From DATJPD01 sp036394195 (GTDB lineage Bacteria; Pseudomonadota; Alphaproteobacteria; CACIAM-22H2), in assembly GCA_036394195.1 (NCBI GenBank), contig DASWFO010000199.1, positions 12,192-76,191 on the forward strand: a stretch of 64,000 nucleotides of DNA, read 5' to 3'. Positions within the stretch are counted from its first letter, which is position 1. The number at the start of each line of letters is the position of its first letter. This document shows, one piece after another, positions 1-8,700 of the stretch. The position numbers and the translations under genes are program-made. The notes beneath the pieces were generated by a model, which did not search any database, was not told the DNA's origin, and saw only the letters and a program-made list of their open reading frames with translations.

Positions 1-1
1 T

Positions 2-346
2 GGTCAGATCATCCTGAAGAATGCCTCGGGGCTCTCCGGCGTCTCGACGGCCCTGGCCGGCAGGGTCGCGACCACGGCGGCCGCCCTGGCACTGCTGACC
101 ACGGTCGATGCGCAGGAGCTCATCGTCAGCGACGCGCTTGGCTCGTTCGGGTCGGTAGCGACGGACATCACCTTCACCAAGTCGCTATCGGACGCGGTGA
201 CCCGCGGTCTCGGGTCTCTCGTCGACGCAAATCTCGCAACCGAAAGCGCCAAGCTGCAGGCCTTACAGGTCGGCCAGCAGCTCGGCGTCCAGGGCCTGAG
301 CATCGCCAATCAGCGGCCGCAGATCATCCTGTCGCTGTTCCGCTGA
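2..346 (+). CDS. Flagellin, C-terminal part (5' end outside window)
   Basis: Reading frame 2 is open from the window edge to the TGA at 344-346 and encodes the last 114 residues of a flagellin, the subunit of the flagellar filament. The end of the protein carries the typical C-terminal D0/D1 helix: ATESAKLQALQVGQQLGVQ, then a short run ending in LSLFR. This helix packs in the filament core and is needed for export and polymerisation. The upstream part, with the N-terminal helix and variable surface domain, lies outside the window. No flagellar neighbours are visible downstream, so this may be a filament gene at the edge of a flagellar cluster. The family call is secure; which paralogue it is cannot be told. 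Confidence 0.88.
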   Translation, partial: GQIILKNASGLSGVSTALAGRVATTAAALALLTTVDAQELIVSDALGSFGSVATDITFTKSLSDAVTRGLGSLVDANLATESAKLQALQVGQQLGVQGLSIANQRPQIILSLFR

Positions 347-375
347 TTGAGCCGGGCACCGCCTGCGCCATCCGC

Positions 376-1071
376 TTAGTCGTCGGTGGGCGCGGTCGTC
401 GAACTGGCGGCGCCGCGGACGCGTTGTTCCAATTTCTCGAGCTGGCCCCGATCGGCATCCGACACGGCCCAGAACGTGAACTCGCCCGCGCTCCAGCCGC
501 GAAGATTGTAGCCTCGCACGGAGGATGGCATCACGGCGGGTGTCGCCACTTCGTTGCCCGGCCACACGAACACGTCGATGAAGTGCAGGCCGCGCTTGTA
601 GACCATCGCCGCGACCGGCCTGTGGTCGATATAGTCGACCCGGCCGCCGACCAGCGGGAAGCCGCGCTCGGTGAGGTCAAAGACCGGCGGGGCGATGTCG
701 AGTTTGCTGTCCAGCCACGGCTTCACCGTGTGCTGGTCCGACGAGGGCATGTCGGTGACATGATCGGTGAGCATCGAGCGCGCGTAGCTTGCGACGAGCT
801 GATCGGCGAGATCGGTTTCGCGCCCGGAGGCGGTGATGTACCAGGTCGTCCCGGAGGACAATGCGATCGTGAGCAGCAGCGACGCAGCGACCACGAATGG
901 ACGCCACGCCAGTCGCCATTTGAACGGGATCATGAGCGGCTGCGGGTGCATCTCCGCCTCCAAGGCTGCGCGGATGCGCAACGTGAGGTCGGGTGAGGGC
1001 GTGTAGCGCACGCCGTGCCGCCGAACCACGGCACTGACCGCCTGATCGAATGCCGGCACGGGTTCACCCAC
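376..1071 (-). CDS. Anti-sigma factor-like membrane protein lacking the N-terminal zinc-finger part
   Basis: A 231-residue protein with one membrane segment at about residues 58-79 and a periplasmic domain resembling transmembrane anti-sigma factors of ECF sigma factors (motifs KPWLDSKLDIAPPVFDL and GGRVDYIDHRPVAAMVYKRG). Such proteins hold a sigma factor at the inner membrane until a signal releases it. Residues 14-38 (RRHGVRYTPSPDLTLRIRAAL) match the linker that normally follows a zinc-binding HC2-type domain, but that domain is missing. A TAG lies in frame a short way upstream and the only plausible start is the GTG at 1071. No ECF sigma gene lies next to it, which is unusual for this family. 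It may be a decayed remnant or a cut-down membrane sensor. Confidence 0.6.
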   Translation of the reverse strand: MGEPVPAFDQAVSAVVRRHGVRYTPSPDLTLRIRAALEAEMHPQPLMIPFKWRLAWRPFVVAASLLLTIALSSGTTWYITASGRETDLADQLVASYARSMLTDHVTDMPSSDQHTVKPWLDSKLDIAPPVFDLTERGFPLVGGRVDYIDHRPVAAMVYKRGLHFIDVFVWPGNEVATPAVMPSSVRGYNLRGWSAGEFTFWAVSDADRGQLEKLEQRVRGAASSTTAPTDD

Positions 1072-1539
1072 GGCTGCGCGCCTTCGATCGGCGCTGACCG
1101 CCGGCTATAAGGCCCCAGCCCCGGTATTCACCAAAGCGGGAACACCGCGGCGGTCGCGCCTGCCAACAGGTCAAGAGAGTCGTCACGGTTTCGGTTCGAT
1201 CTGACGAGATCACGTTTGAGTGTCGCGGGTCTTCAGCGTTAAGACCCGAGAGAAAAGCGGATTATTCCGGCGCGACTGGTGTTCATCGGTCCATAGCGAG
1301 ATCGCGAGGGCGAGCGGTCTGCCGGCTTGTCTGGGTATGCCCTCGTGCATTCAGACCGAAGATGGTCGGGTCGCCTGGAATAAACCGGCGATCGGTCCGG
1401 TCTACCGACGCTCTCGCGGATCCATTCCGACAATCCAGCTTTGCGAAAAATAGACGCACTTCGGCGAATACATCTGTGTTGCGCGAAGTCTCCTCAAATG
1501 CCGCGTGAATTTTTCGTGGCGTTTTTGGGGGAATGCGCA
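1072..1539. other. Intergenic region between the anti-sigma-like gene and the porin gene
   Basis: About 470 bases between two divergent genes. I see no convincing coding region, RNA gene or strong stem-loop. It presumably holds the promoters of both neighbours. The porin ribosome site (GGGGGA, about 1527-1532) is at its right edge. A GGAAC at about 1139 lacks a matching -10 element at the expected distance, so I do not call it a promoter. Confidence 0.4.
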
Positions 1540-2958
1540 ATGTCCATGTCCACTTCGGGTCTGTCGCGCCGCAAGCACGCATCTGCGTTCGGTGCGCTTC
1601 GTCGGTCGTTTGTCGCGGCGGCGTTTCTGTCAGGGGCCGGCGGCCCGGCCATCGCGGACGAGATCGGCGACATCAAAGAACAGATGCAAGTGTTGTCGGA
1701 TCATCTCCGCAGGCTCGAGGAGAGGCAGCAGGTGCAGCAGGCGGCTCCGGCCGCGGAGCCGATCAATGACGCACAAAAGGGCGGCGGGCTGCTGAAGCCG
1801 TTCACGATCCCGGGCACCAACACGACCCTGCGGGTCGGCGGTTACGTGAAGGGCGACGGCATCTACGATACGAAGGCGTCGTCGGGCGATCAGACGACGA
1901 TTTCGGCACTTCCACTGAAAGGCACGCCGGCGGCGGAGCGCGAGGGTGTCACCCGTCTTCACGCCCGCCAGTCGCGCGTCAACATCGAGACGAACACGCC
2001 GACCTCGTACGGCAACCTCAAGACCTTCGTCGAAGGCGACTTTTTCGGCGACGGTACGACGGGCAACGAGCTCAGGACCAATTCGACCAATTTCCACATC
2101 CGGCATGCCTATGGCGAGTTCGGCCCGTTCCTCGCCGGCCAGACGTGGTCGAATTTCATCGACACCGACACCTACGTGGAGACGATCGACTTCTCAGGCG
2201 CAGCCGGTCTGACCTTCCTCCGCCAAGCCCAGTTCCGCTACACCTATACGTTGCTTCCCGGTACGACGTGGTCGACCGCGGTCGAGAATCCCGAGAGCGA
2301 TTTCATCGCCAATCCTGCGGCCGCGGGAAACAACAACGCCGTCAACACCAACTCGGTGGGTGCCACGACCGGGAACAACAAGGACAAGATCCCGGATTTC
2401 ACCACCCGGTTCACGACCCTGAACGAGTGGGGCAAGTTCACGCTCGCCGGGATGGTGCGCGACATCGGTGTTGACGTGAGCAGCACGAGCGGCACCGTGT
2501 TCACCGGCCGGCGCGGCCATGCGACGGGCTGGGGCTTGTCGCATCAGGGCATCATCTATACGCACTTCGGCAAGGACCAGATCAACTATCAGATCAGCGG
2601 CGGCGACGGCATCGGCCGTTACCTGTTCAACGCAGTCGGAACCGGCGCCAACTTCAACGCCGCCACCGGCTTCATCGAAACCCAAACGGCGTGGGGCGGC
2701 TACATCGGCTACCGGCATTGGTGGACCGACACGCTCCGCACCAACCTCACCTATGGTTTCGACCGGCTCAGCAACGATGTGGCAATCACCGGGACCGCGG
2801 TGAACAAGCGAGACTCGGACTATCACGTCAACCTGATCTGGAGCCCGTTCGAGCGAACCAATTTCGGCGCCGAATACATCTACGGCAGCCGGGAAACAGT
2901 CGACGGGAACAAGGGCTACGAAAGCCGCGTCCAGGTGGCGGCTCAGTATCTGTTCTAG
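1540..2958 (+). CDS. DcaP-type trimeric outer-membrane porin
   Basis: A 472-residue outer-membrane protein. The start at 1540 is chosen over an upstream in-frame ATG because it is preceded by GGGGGA and opens directly into a signal peptide that ends AIA-DE near residue 40. The mature protein begins with a short coiled-coil-like stretch (DIKEQMQVLSDHLRRLEER), as in DcaP porins, then an amphipathic beta-barrel. Family hallmarks seen are LKTFVEGDFFG, FHIRHAYGEFG and FLAGQTWSNFID, and the chain ends in an aromatic residue (QYLF), the usual outer-membrane targeting signal. DcaP proteins form trimeric channels for organic acids or dicarboxylates; the substrate here cannot be predicted. It appears to be transcribed alone. 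Confidence 0.82.
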   Translation: MSMSTSGLSRRKHASAFGALRRSFVAAAFLSGAGGPAIADEIGDIKEQMQVLSDHLRRLEERQQVQQAAPAAEPINDAQKGGGLLKPFTIPGTNTTLRVGGYVKGDGIYDTKASSGDQTTISALPLKGTPAAEREGVTRLHARQSRVNIETNTPTSYGNLKTFVEGDFFGDGTTGNELRTNSTNFHIRHAYGEFGPFLAGQTWSNFIDTDTYVETIDFSGAAGLTFLRQAQFRYTYTLLPGTTWSTAVENPESDFIANPAAAGNNNAVNTNSVGATTGNNKDKIPDFTTRFTTLNEWGKFTLAGMVRDIGVDVSSTSGTVFTGRRGHATGWGLSHQGIIYTHFGKDQINYQISGGDGIGRYLFNAVGTGANFNAATGFIETQTAWGGYIGYRHWWTDTLRTNLTYGFDRLSNDVAITGTAVNKRDSDYHVNLIWSPFERTNFGAEYIYGSRETVDGNKGYESRVQVAAQYLF

Positions 2959-3102
2959 GTCGGCGGATCGGACCCGTTTGGCGCCCATGCTGAACGACCC
3001 AGGGACGGCAAAGTCGGAGGCAACGCGCATAGCGTCTTGCCTCTCTGCTTTATCCTCGGATGCCGTCTGCCGAGCGCGGAAACTGACCACGGGACCAAAG
3101 CC

Positions 3103-3297
3103 ATGACCGCGTCGCACCTTGTCGTGCTCGGCCTGGCCCTCGCGGCACTCGCCGGCTGCGAGCTCCTTCCGCTCGATGAGGAGATCAAGACGGCGTGTGC
3201 CGTAACGCCGGACCCCGCGGCCTGCGCAAAGGCCAAATATGCCGACTCCTTCTCGGACGAGCGGGCGCGGGTCGCGCGCGAAGGTTTCGTCCGATGA
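3103..3297 (+). CDS. Mini-lipoprotein, copy A of a three-member local family
   Basis: A 64-residue predicted lipoprotein. The signal peptide ends in the lipobox LAGC at residues 17-20, so the mature part is only about 45 residues. That part carries EEIKTACAVTPDPAACAKAKYA then an ER.R motif near the end, with two cysteines spaced to allow one disulphide. Two further local genes (3362-3553 and 4681-4872) share the EI-K/Q..CA...DP.AC pattern. I chose the ATG at 3103 because an upstream in-frame ATG would place extra polar residues before the hydrophobic core. The function is unknown; small cell-envelope lipoproteins of this kind are often stress-related, but nothing here proves it. Confidence 0.7.
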   Translation: MTASHLVVLGLALAALAGCELLPLDEEIKTACAVTPDPAACAKAKYADSFSDERARVAREGFVR

Positions 3298-3361
3298 GCC
3301 CGGGAATACGCATGCCGACCTCGGAGTCGAATGGTGACCATTCCTACAACGAGGGTTCACC

Positions 3362-3553
3362 ATGGTTGCGTCGCGTCTTGTCATTATTGCATTGGGCCTG
3401 AGCATGCTTGCCGGCTGCACCTTTCCTCTCACCACGGAGATCAAGCAGGAATGCGCCGCGTCGACGGATCCGACGGCGTGCGCCAAGGCCAAGTACGCCG
3501 CGGAGTTCGCCGAGGAGCGCGAGCGGATCGTGCAGTCCGGGGGCGGCAATTGA
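3362..3553 (+). CDS. Mini-lipoprotein, copy B of a three-member local family
   Basis: A 63-residue predicted lipoprotein with lipobox LAGC at about residues 16-19 and a mature part of about 45 residues. It is the closest relative of copy A: TEIKQECAASTDPTACAKAKYA aligns with few changes, and both end with a charged ERxR segment. A tandem duplication is the simplest explanation. It lies 22 bases upstream of the helix-turn-helix gene at 3576 and may be co-transcribed with it. No known function. Confidence 0.7.
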   Translation: MVASRLVIIALGLSMLAGCTFPLTTEIKQECAASTDPTACAKAKYAAEFAEERERIVQSGGGN

Positions 3554-3575
3554 CGACAACCGGGAGGAGCGGCGA

Positions 3576-4199
3576 ATGAGCTGGAAACGGGGTTCGGAGT
3601 ATTCGCAAGATCTGCGCGACATGGTGATCGAGACGCCCGGGTCGGTTCGCGAGGTGGCGAAGCGGTTTGGCGTAAGCCCGGCCTATGTATCGCGGGTCGT
3701 GACCCGGCTGCGCCTGACCGGTGGCCGCACGACGAAGCCGCGCGGCGGCCAACGCAAGCCGATCCTCGCCGGCCGGGAAGACGTCCTGCGCGCGCGCCTT
3801 GTCGAGCTTCCGGACACCACGTTGACCGAGCTGCAACGGTGGTTGATGGATACCCACGGGATCAAGATCTCGATCGGCGCGCTGTGGGGTTCATTGCGCC
3901 GGATGGGCTTCGGCACGCGCACGAGTCGCCGGCCCGAGGATGGCGCACGGCCGACAGCGTCGGAAGGCTTCGTGGCCACAATCGCCGCGCCATCGAAGCG
4001 GCCCTTCGTTGACACGCCGGTCACCTACGGCGCAGAGCTGCCGTCAAGTCTGCGCGAACTGGCACGCCTAGCCATGCAGCCGTCTGCCGAGGAATTCAGA
4101 GAGCCCGTGACGTCGATCCTGACAGAAGGTCAGCGTCGGGGACCCGGTGAACAGGTCCGCGGTGTTTCACTGCAACCAAGGAGCATTCAGAATGAGTAG
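3576..4199 (+). CDS. IS630-like helix-turn-helix protein without a DDE catalytic domain
   Basis: A 207-residue protein whose first 115 or so residues match the N-terminal DNA-binding half of IS630-family transposases: YSQDLRDMVIE, a first helix-turn-helix (VREVAKRFGVSPAYVSRVV), a basic linker with KPRGGQRKP, then a second winged-helix-like part with LTELQRWL and GALWGSLRRMGFG. The DDE nuclease domain that should follow is absent; residues 116-207 are low-complexity and do not look like a transposase. No terminal inverted repeats were found. The ribosome site GGGAGGAG precedes the ATG. It may be a domesticated DNA-binding remnant acting as a regulator, or a decaying fragment. The family call for the N-terminal half is good; the role is unknown. 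Confidence 0.6.
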   Translation: MSWKRGSEYSQDLRDMVIETPGSVREVAKRFGVSPAYVSRVVTRLRLTGGRTTKPRGGQRKPILAGREDVLRARLVELPDTTLTELQRWLMDTHGIKISIGALWGSLRRMGFGTRTSRRPEDGARPTASEGFVATIAAPSKRPFVDTPVTYGAELPSSLRELARLAMQPSAEEFREPVTSILTEGQRRGPGEQVRGVSLQPRSIQNE

Positions 4200-4386
4200 C
4201 GTCTACGCGGCACAGCCGGCTTACACATGGCATTGGTCGAGCGCCAGCCAGGCGCGCCCGCAGCCGAATGCCGGCAGCAGCGGGCAGGGTGCGACAACCA
4301 TCTCGTCGGGATCGCAGACAGCCCCGACCCAAGGCACCGCGTCTTCCGCCGGCTATCTCGGCCACTACGTCAACACGTCGGCATAA
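4192..4386 (+). CDS. Small hypothetical protein overlapping the HTH gene
   Basis: A 64-residue open frame starting at ATG 4192, eight bases inside the end of the preceding gene, with a good ribosome site (AAGGAG, about 4178-4183). The product is rich in Ser, Thr, Gly, Gln and Ala, with an aromatic N-terminal patch (YAAQPAYTWHW) and a C-terminal GYLGHYVNTSA. There is no signal peptide or membrane segment and I do not recognise the family. The overlap and ribosome site suggest translational coupling to the HTH gene. It could still be a chance frame. Confidence 0.45.
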   Translation: MSSVYAAQPAYTWHWSSASQARPQPNAGSSGQGATTISSGSQTAPTQGTASSAGYLGHYVNTSA

Positions 4387-4680
4387 CCATCGCCGTCGGT
4401 TGATCACGAAACACAACCGTCGAGGGTTGTGTGTTCGCGCGGCGGCGGTCGGCTCGAGCACGCCGGCCGCCGTTTCGCGTTGCTCATCGGGTTGGAAGCG
4501 TCCGCCGAGCATAACGTCGCGCATCCACTTGAAGTGAAACCGCTCTTGTTTCCAATCCAGGTGAAAAAAATAGAGCGCTTCAAGTCAATGTGAAGGAATT
4601 CGTCACCGCTCAATCTGAATGTTCTTAAATCGACTCCCGCGCAGTGATAGGTTCGAGCCCTCAACCAAAGGAGGTGCTCA

Positions 4681-4872
4681 ATGAACCACGTTTCGTATCT
4701 CACGGGCGGAGCGCTGGCCGTTATCGTGCTGCTGTCTGGTTGTGCATCGGAGATGCACAGTGAGATTCAGCAGAGATGTGCGACGGCGAGCGACCCGGTG
4801 GCGTGCCATACGCAAGCGCATTTGCAGATCGAAGAGCATGAACGGGAGCGGATGCGCGAATCCGGGATGTAA
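4681..4872 (+). CDS. Mini-lipoprotein, copy C of a three-member local family
   Basis: A 63-residue predicted lipoprotein preceded by an almost ideal ribosome site (AAAGGAGGTG, about 4669-4678). The lipobox is LSGC at about residues 18-21. The mature part, SEIQQRCATASDPVACHTQ then HERERMRESGM, keeps the EIxxxCA...DPxAC...ERxR pattern of copies A and B but is more diverged. A strong stem-loop terminator follows about 75 bases after the stop, so this looks like a single-gene transcript with high translation. Unknown function. Confidence 0.7.
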   Translation: MNHVSYLTGGALAVIVLLSGCASEMHSEIQQRCATASDPVACHTQAHLQIEEHERERMRESGM

Positions 4873-4947
4873 GCCGGATCGGATGCGCGCCACTGGCGAA
4901 CAGCAGCACGGCATCGCTCTTTAGGTTCGCTCTTCGGCGTAAGTCGA

Positions 4948-4979
4948 GAAAGCCGCCCCATTTCGGTGGGGCGGCTTTC
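4948..4979 (+). terminator. Stem-loop terminator after mini-lipoprotein C
   Basis: A perfect 12-base-pair inverted repeat, GAAAGCCGCCCC (4948-4959) and GGGGCGGCTTTC (4968-4979), with an 8-base loop. The T-rich part is inside the right arm and no long T-run follows. It suits transcription end for the gene at 4681-4872. Confidence 0.65.
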
Positions 4980-5084
4980 GCGTTGTCGGAGGCCGGTGGT
5001 GGGGTGCGTGTCAGGCGAGGGGGGAATATGTCCGGACGCCGCGAGGTCTTACGGCCATAGAACGTTTCCCCACCGGAACATCCC

Positions 5085-5375
5085 ATGGTCAAAGCCCGGC
5101 TTGGAATGGTGCTTGTCTTGTCCCTGGCGCTGGTTCACGGCGCGACAGCCGGTGCTCGTCTCGGCGTCTGCGCGGCGGCCGTGCAAAATGCCGAACGCGA
5201 AATCTCCGTGTGGCCGCGTTGCTTTTCGGCCGCCGGGTTGCGGCAGACCACGATGATTCGTCTGCGCGCGGCCGCGCGGGCCGCCAAATCAGGCGACGAG
5301 AACCTGTGCTGGGAACACCTCGTTCTGTCCGGATACAACGTCGATTGTCCATCGGCCGATAGGAATGGCTCGTAA
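5085..5375 (+). CDS. Small secreted hypothetical protein
   Basis: A 96-residue product starting with a hydrophobic signal-like segment (MVKARLGMVLVLSLALVHG, probable cleavage after ATA or nearby). The mature part has four cysteines, in VCAAAV, RCFSA, LCWEHL and VDCPSA, which could form two disulphides in the periplasm. No ribosome site is obvious and I recognise no family. It stands alone between a terminator and the RND operon. Confidence 0.45.
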   Translation: MVKARLGMVLVLSLALVHGATAGARLGVCAAAVQNAEREISVWPRCFSAAGLRQTTMIRLRAAARAAKSGDENLCWEHLVLSGYNVDCPSADRNGS

Positions 5376-5746
5376 GAGCGGCCGGGCGGCGTCCGTCAGG
5401 GCAACGGCCGCTCCAAGCCGATAAAGCGGACAATCCAGGTCCACCACCGGCGCGCCGGTGGTCAGTCCGGGAATGCACTTCATTTTGTCAGGCGAAATCT
5501 GGCTAAAGCCTCATCGCGGTCGGCTCGCCGATGGCAAGCCTTTTGCTTGTCTTCCCGCGCGCGTGTCGCATTCGAACGCTTGTCGGTCCCTGAGCACTTG
5601 TCGAATCCGTTGGAAGTTTGCTGTTCCTGCCACTGATCGCGGTGTTTCTTGTGATGGACGTCACAGGGTCGCTTGTCATCGTCGGCCCCCGGGACCATTT
5701 AGCGGCGAACGCCGAACGCCAACTCCGTCTCGCGAGCAGTGTTCTT
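5376..5746. other. Intergenic region before the RND operon
   Basis: About 370 bases with no gene I can support on either strand. It should hold the promoter of the efflux operon. No adjacent regulator gene of TetR, LysR or MarR type and no obvious operator palindrome is visible. Confidence 0.35.
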
Positions 5747-8700
5747 ATGGGTATCGTCCGCTTCGCTCTGCGCTTTCCGCACACCTTCTATGTGATGGCG
5801 GCACTGATTCTTTTTCTGGGAATCAGCGCGGTCACCACGACGCCGAAGGACATCTTTCCGAGCGTCAACATACCCGTGGTCAGCGTCATCTGGCAGTACA
5901 CGGGGTTGACGCCGCAGGAGATGGAGCAGCGGATCACGACGTACAGCGAATATTCCATCAGCTCCAACGTCAACGACATCAAGAATATGGAATCGGAAAC
6001 GCTCGAAGGCATTTCCGTCGAGAAGATCTTTTTCCAGCCGACCGTCAACATAGACCTGGCTGTCAGCCAGATCGTCTCGGCCAGCAATGCGATCCGCGCG
6101 TTGATGCCGGCGGGCGTCCAGCCGCCGATCGTCGTCCAGTACAACGCGTCCAGCGTGCCGGTGCTCCAGCTGAGCCTCAGCTCGGATCGGCTGAACGAGC
6201 AGCAGCTCTATGACTACGGCATTTACCGGATTCGGCAGGCCCTCGCCCCGATCCAGGGGATCACCCTGCCGACCCCCTATGGCGGCAAATACCGGCAGAT
6301 CATGGTCGATCTCGACACGCAGGCGCTGCGCGCGCAGGGGCTTACGCCCAACGACGTGGTGAATGCCGTCAACGCGCAAAGCCTGACCTTGCCGTCAGGC
6401 GACGCGAAGCTGGGGGATAAGCAATTCATCGTCAGCACGAACGCAAACGCGCCAACGATCGACGCGCTCAACGACGTTCCGGTCCGGCAGGTGGGTCCAA
6501 CCACCGTTCGCCTCAGCGATGTTGCGCATGTGCGCGACGGCTGGGCGGTGCAGCAGAACATTGTGCGCGCCGACGGACGCCGCTCGGTGCTGCTGACGAT
6601 CATCAAGAGCGGCGACGCGTCGACGCTCGACGTCGTCAACCGCGTCAAGGCCGCCCTGCCCGACATCCAGAAGGCGGCGCCGCCGGGAATGAACATCCAG
6701 ATGCTGTTTGACCAGTCTGTGTTCGTTCAATCGGCGATCGACAGCGTGCTGCGCGAAGGGGCCATCGCCGCGGGCCTCACAGCGCTGATGATCCTTGTGT
6801 TCCTGGGATCGTGGCGCTCCACGCTCATCGTCATGGTCTCGATTCCGCTGTCGATTCTGACGTCGATCGTCGTGCTGGCCGCACTTGGCCAGACGCTCAA
6901 CACCATGACCCTCGGCGGCCTGGCCCTCGCCGTCGGCATCCTGGTCGACGATTCGACGGTCACGATCGAGAATACCCACCGGCTGTTCGAGGAAGGCGTT
7001 CAGTTCGATAAGGCCGTGCTCGAGGGTGCCGCCGGGATCGCCGTGCCGACCCTGATCTCCACCCTGGCCATCTGCTGCGTCTTCGTCGCCTTGTTCTTTC
7101 TCCAGGGAGCGCCTCGGTATCTGTTCACACCGCTCGGCATGGCGGTCGTGTTCGCCATGCTCGCGTCATACATGATCTCGCGCACGCTGACGCCGGTGAT
7201 CATCCGCGTGCTGCTGCGCGGCGAGCAGGCCGCGCACGCGGGCGGGGGCGGCGGCCCGCTCGCGCGCTTTCACGATGGATTCAACCAGCGCTTCGATCGG
7301 TTCCGGGAGTTCTACGGCTGGCTGCTGCAAGGCGTGCTTCGCCGGCGGCTCCTGACGCCCGCGGTCGCCGGCAGCGTGGTGGCAGCCGCGGTCGCATTGT
7401 CGTTCTTCGTCGGGACGGATTTCTTTCCGCAGGTCGATGCCGGGCTCATTCAGATTCACGTGCGCGCGGCGCCGCGGACGCGCATCGAGCGGACCGAGCA
7501 AATCTTCCAGGCGGTCGAGAACGAAATCCGTCGCCAGATTCCCACACGGGACCTCGGGCCGATCCTGGACAACATCGGCATCCCGGCGCGCCTCTACAAT
7601 CTGGCCTTTACCGACGGCACGATCACGGGCGTCAATGACGGCCAGATCCTGATCTCCCTGAAGGAGGGCCATGCGCCGACGGCGGATTATATCCGCAAGC
7701 TCCGTCTAGAGCTCCACCAGGCGTTCCCTGATGTGCTGTTCTATTTCCAGCCCGCCGATATCGTGACGCAGATCCTGAATTTCGGCATCCCGTCGCAGGT
7801 CGACGTCCAGGTGCAAGGGCAGGACCGCGCCGGCAATATCGCCGTGGCCCAGGAGCTGCGGCGGCGGATGGCAGCTGTACCGGGGGTGGTCGATGGCCAT
7901 GTCCAGCAGGAACTCGATGCGCCGCAGATGTACTACACCATCGACCGGACGCGCGCGCAGCAGCTCGGCCTGTCGCTGGTCAGCATCGCCAACAACCTCA
8001 ATGTCAGCCTGAGCTCCTCCGAGCAGGTGACGCCGAACTTCTGGAGCGATCCGGTATCGGGAATTCCGTATTACCTGACCGTCCAGACGCCCGAATACCG
8101 AGTCGCCAGCATGAACGACGTCAACAATACCCCCCTGTCGACCGCTGCCGCCGTGCAGGCGCCCGTCCCGAACGTGCTGGGCAACGTCGCCCGGGCGGAG
8201 CGCCGCGCGGTGGAGTCCGTCTACAACCACTCGAACATCCAGCCGGTCTACGACGTCTATGCCAATGTGCAGGCGCGCGACCTCGGCAGCGCCGCGCGTG
8301 CGATCGAGACGATCGTGCATGACCTGCAGGGGCAGATGAAACCCGGTAATCGGATCGTCGTGCGCGGTCAGATTGACAGCATGCACTCCGCCTTCGGCAA
8401 CCTGACCATCGGTCTGATCTTCGCCGCGGTCTTCGTCTACCTGCTCATGGTGGTGAACTATCAGAGCTTTCGCGACCCGTTCGCGGTCATCCTGGCGTTG
8501 CCGGGGGCCGCGAGCGGCATCGTGCTCATGCTCTTCGTCACGAGCACGGCGATCAGCGTGCCGTCGCTGATGGGCGCCATCATGTCGGTGGGCGTCGCGT
8601 CGGCCAACTCGATTCTGCTGGTGACCTTCGCCCGCGAGCTGCGGGCGGAGGGCCTGAGCGCCGTGGAGGCCGCCCTCGTGGCCGGCAAGACCCGGCTGCG

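Noticed and set aside
4640..4670. GGTTCGAGCC, resembling a tRNA T-arm
   Set aside because: The flanking bases do not pair into a T-stem and no acceptor, anticodon or D-arm is found around it.
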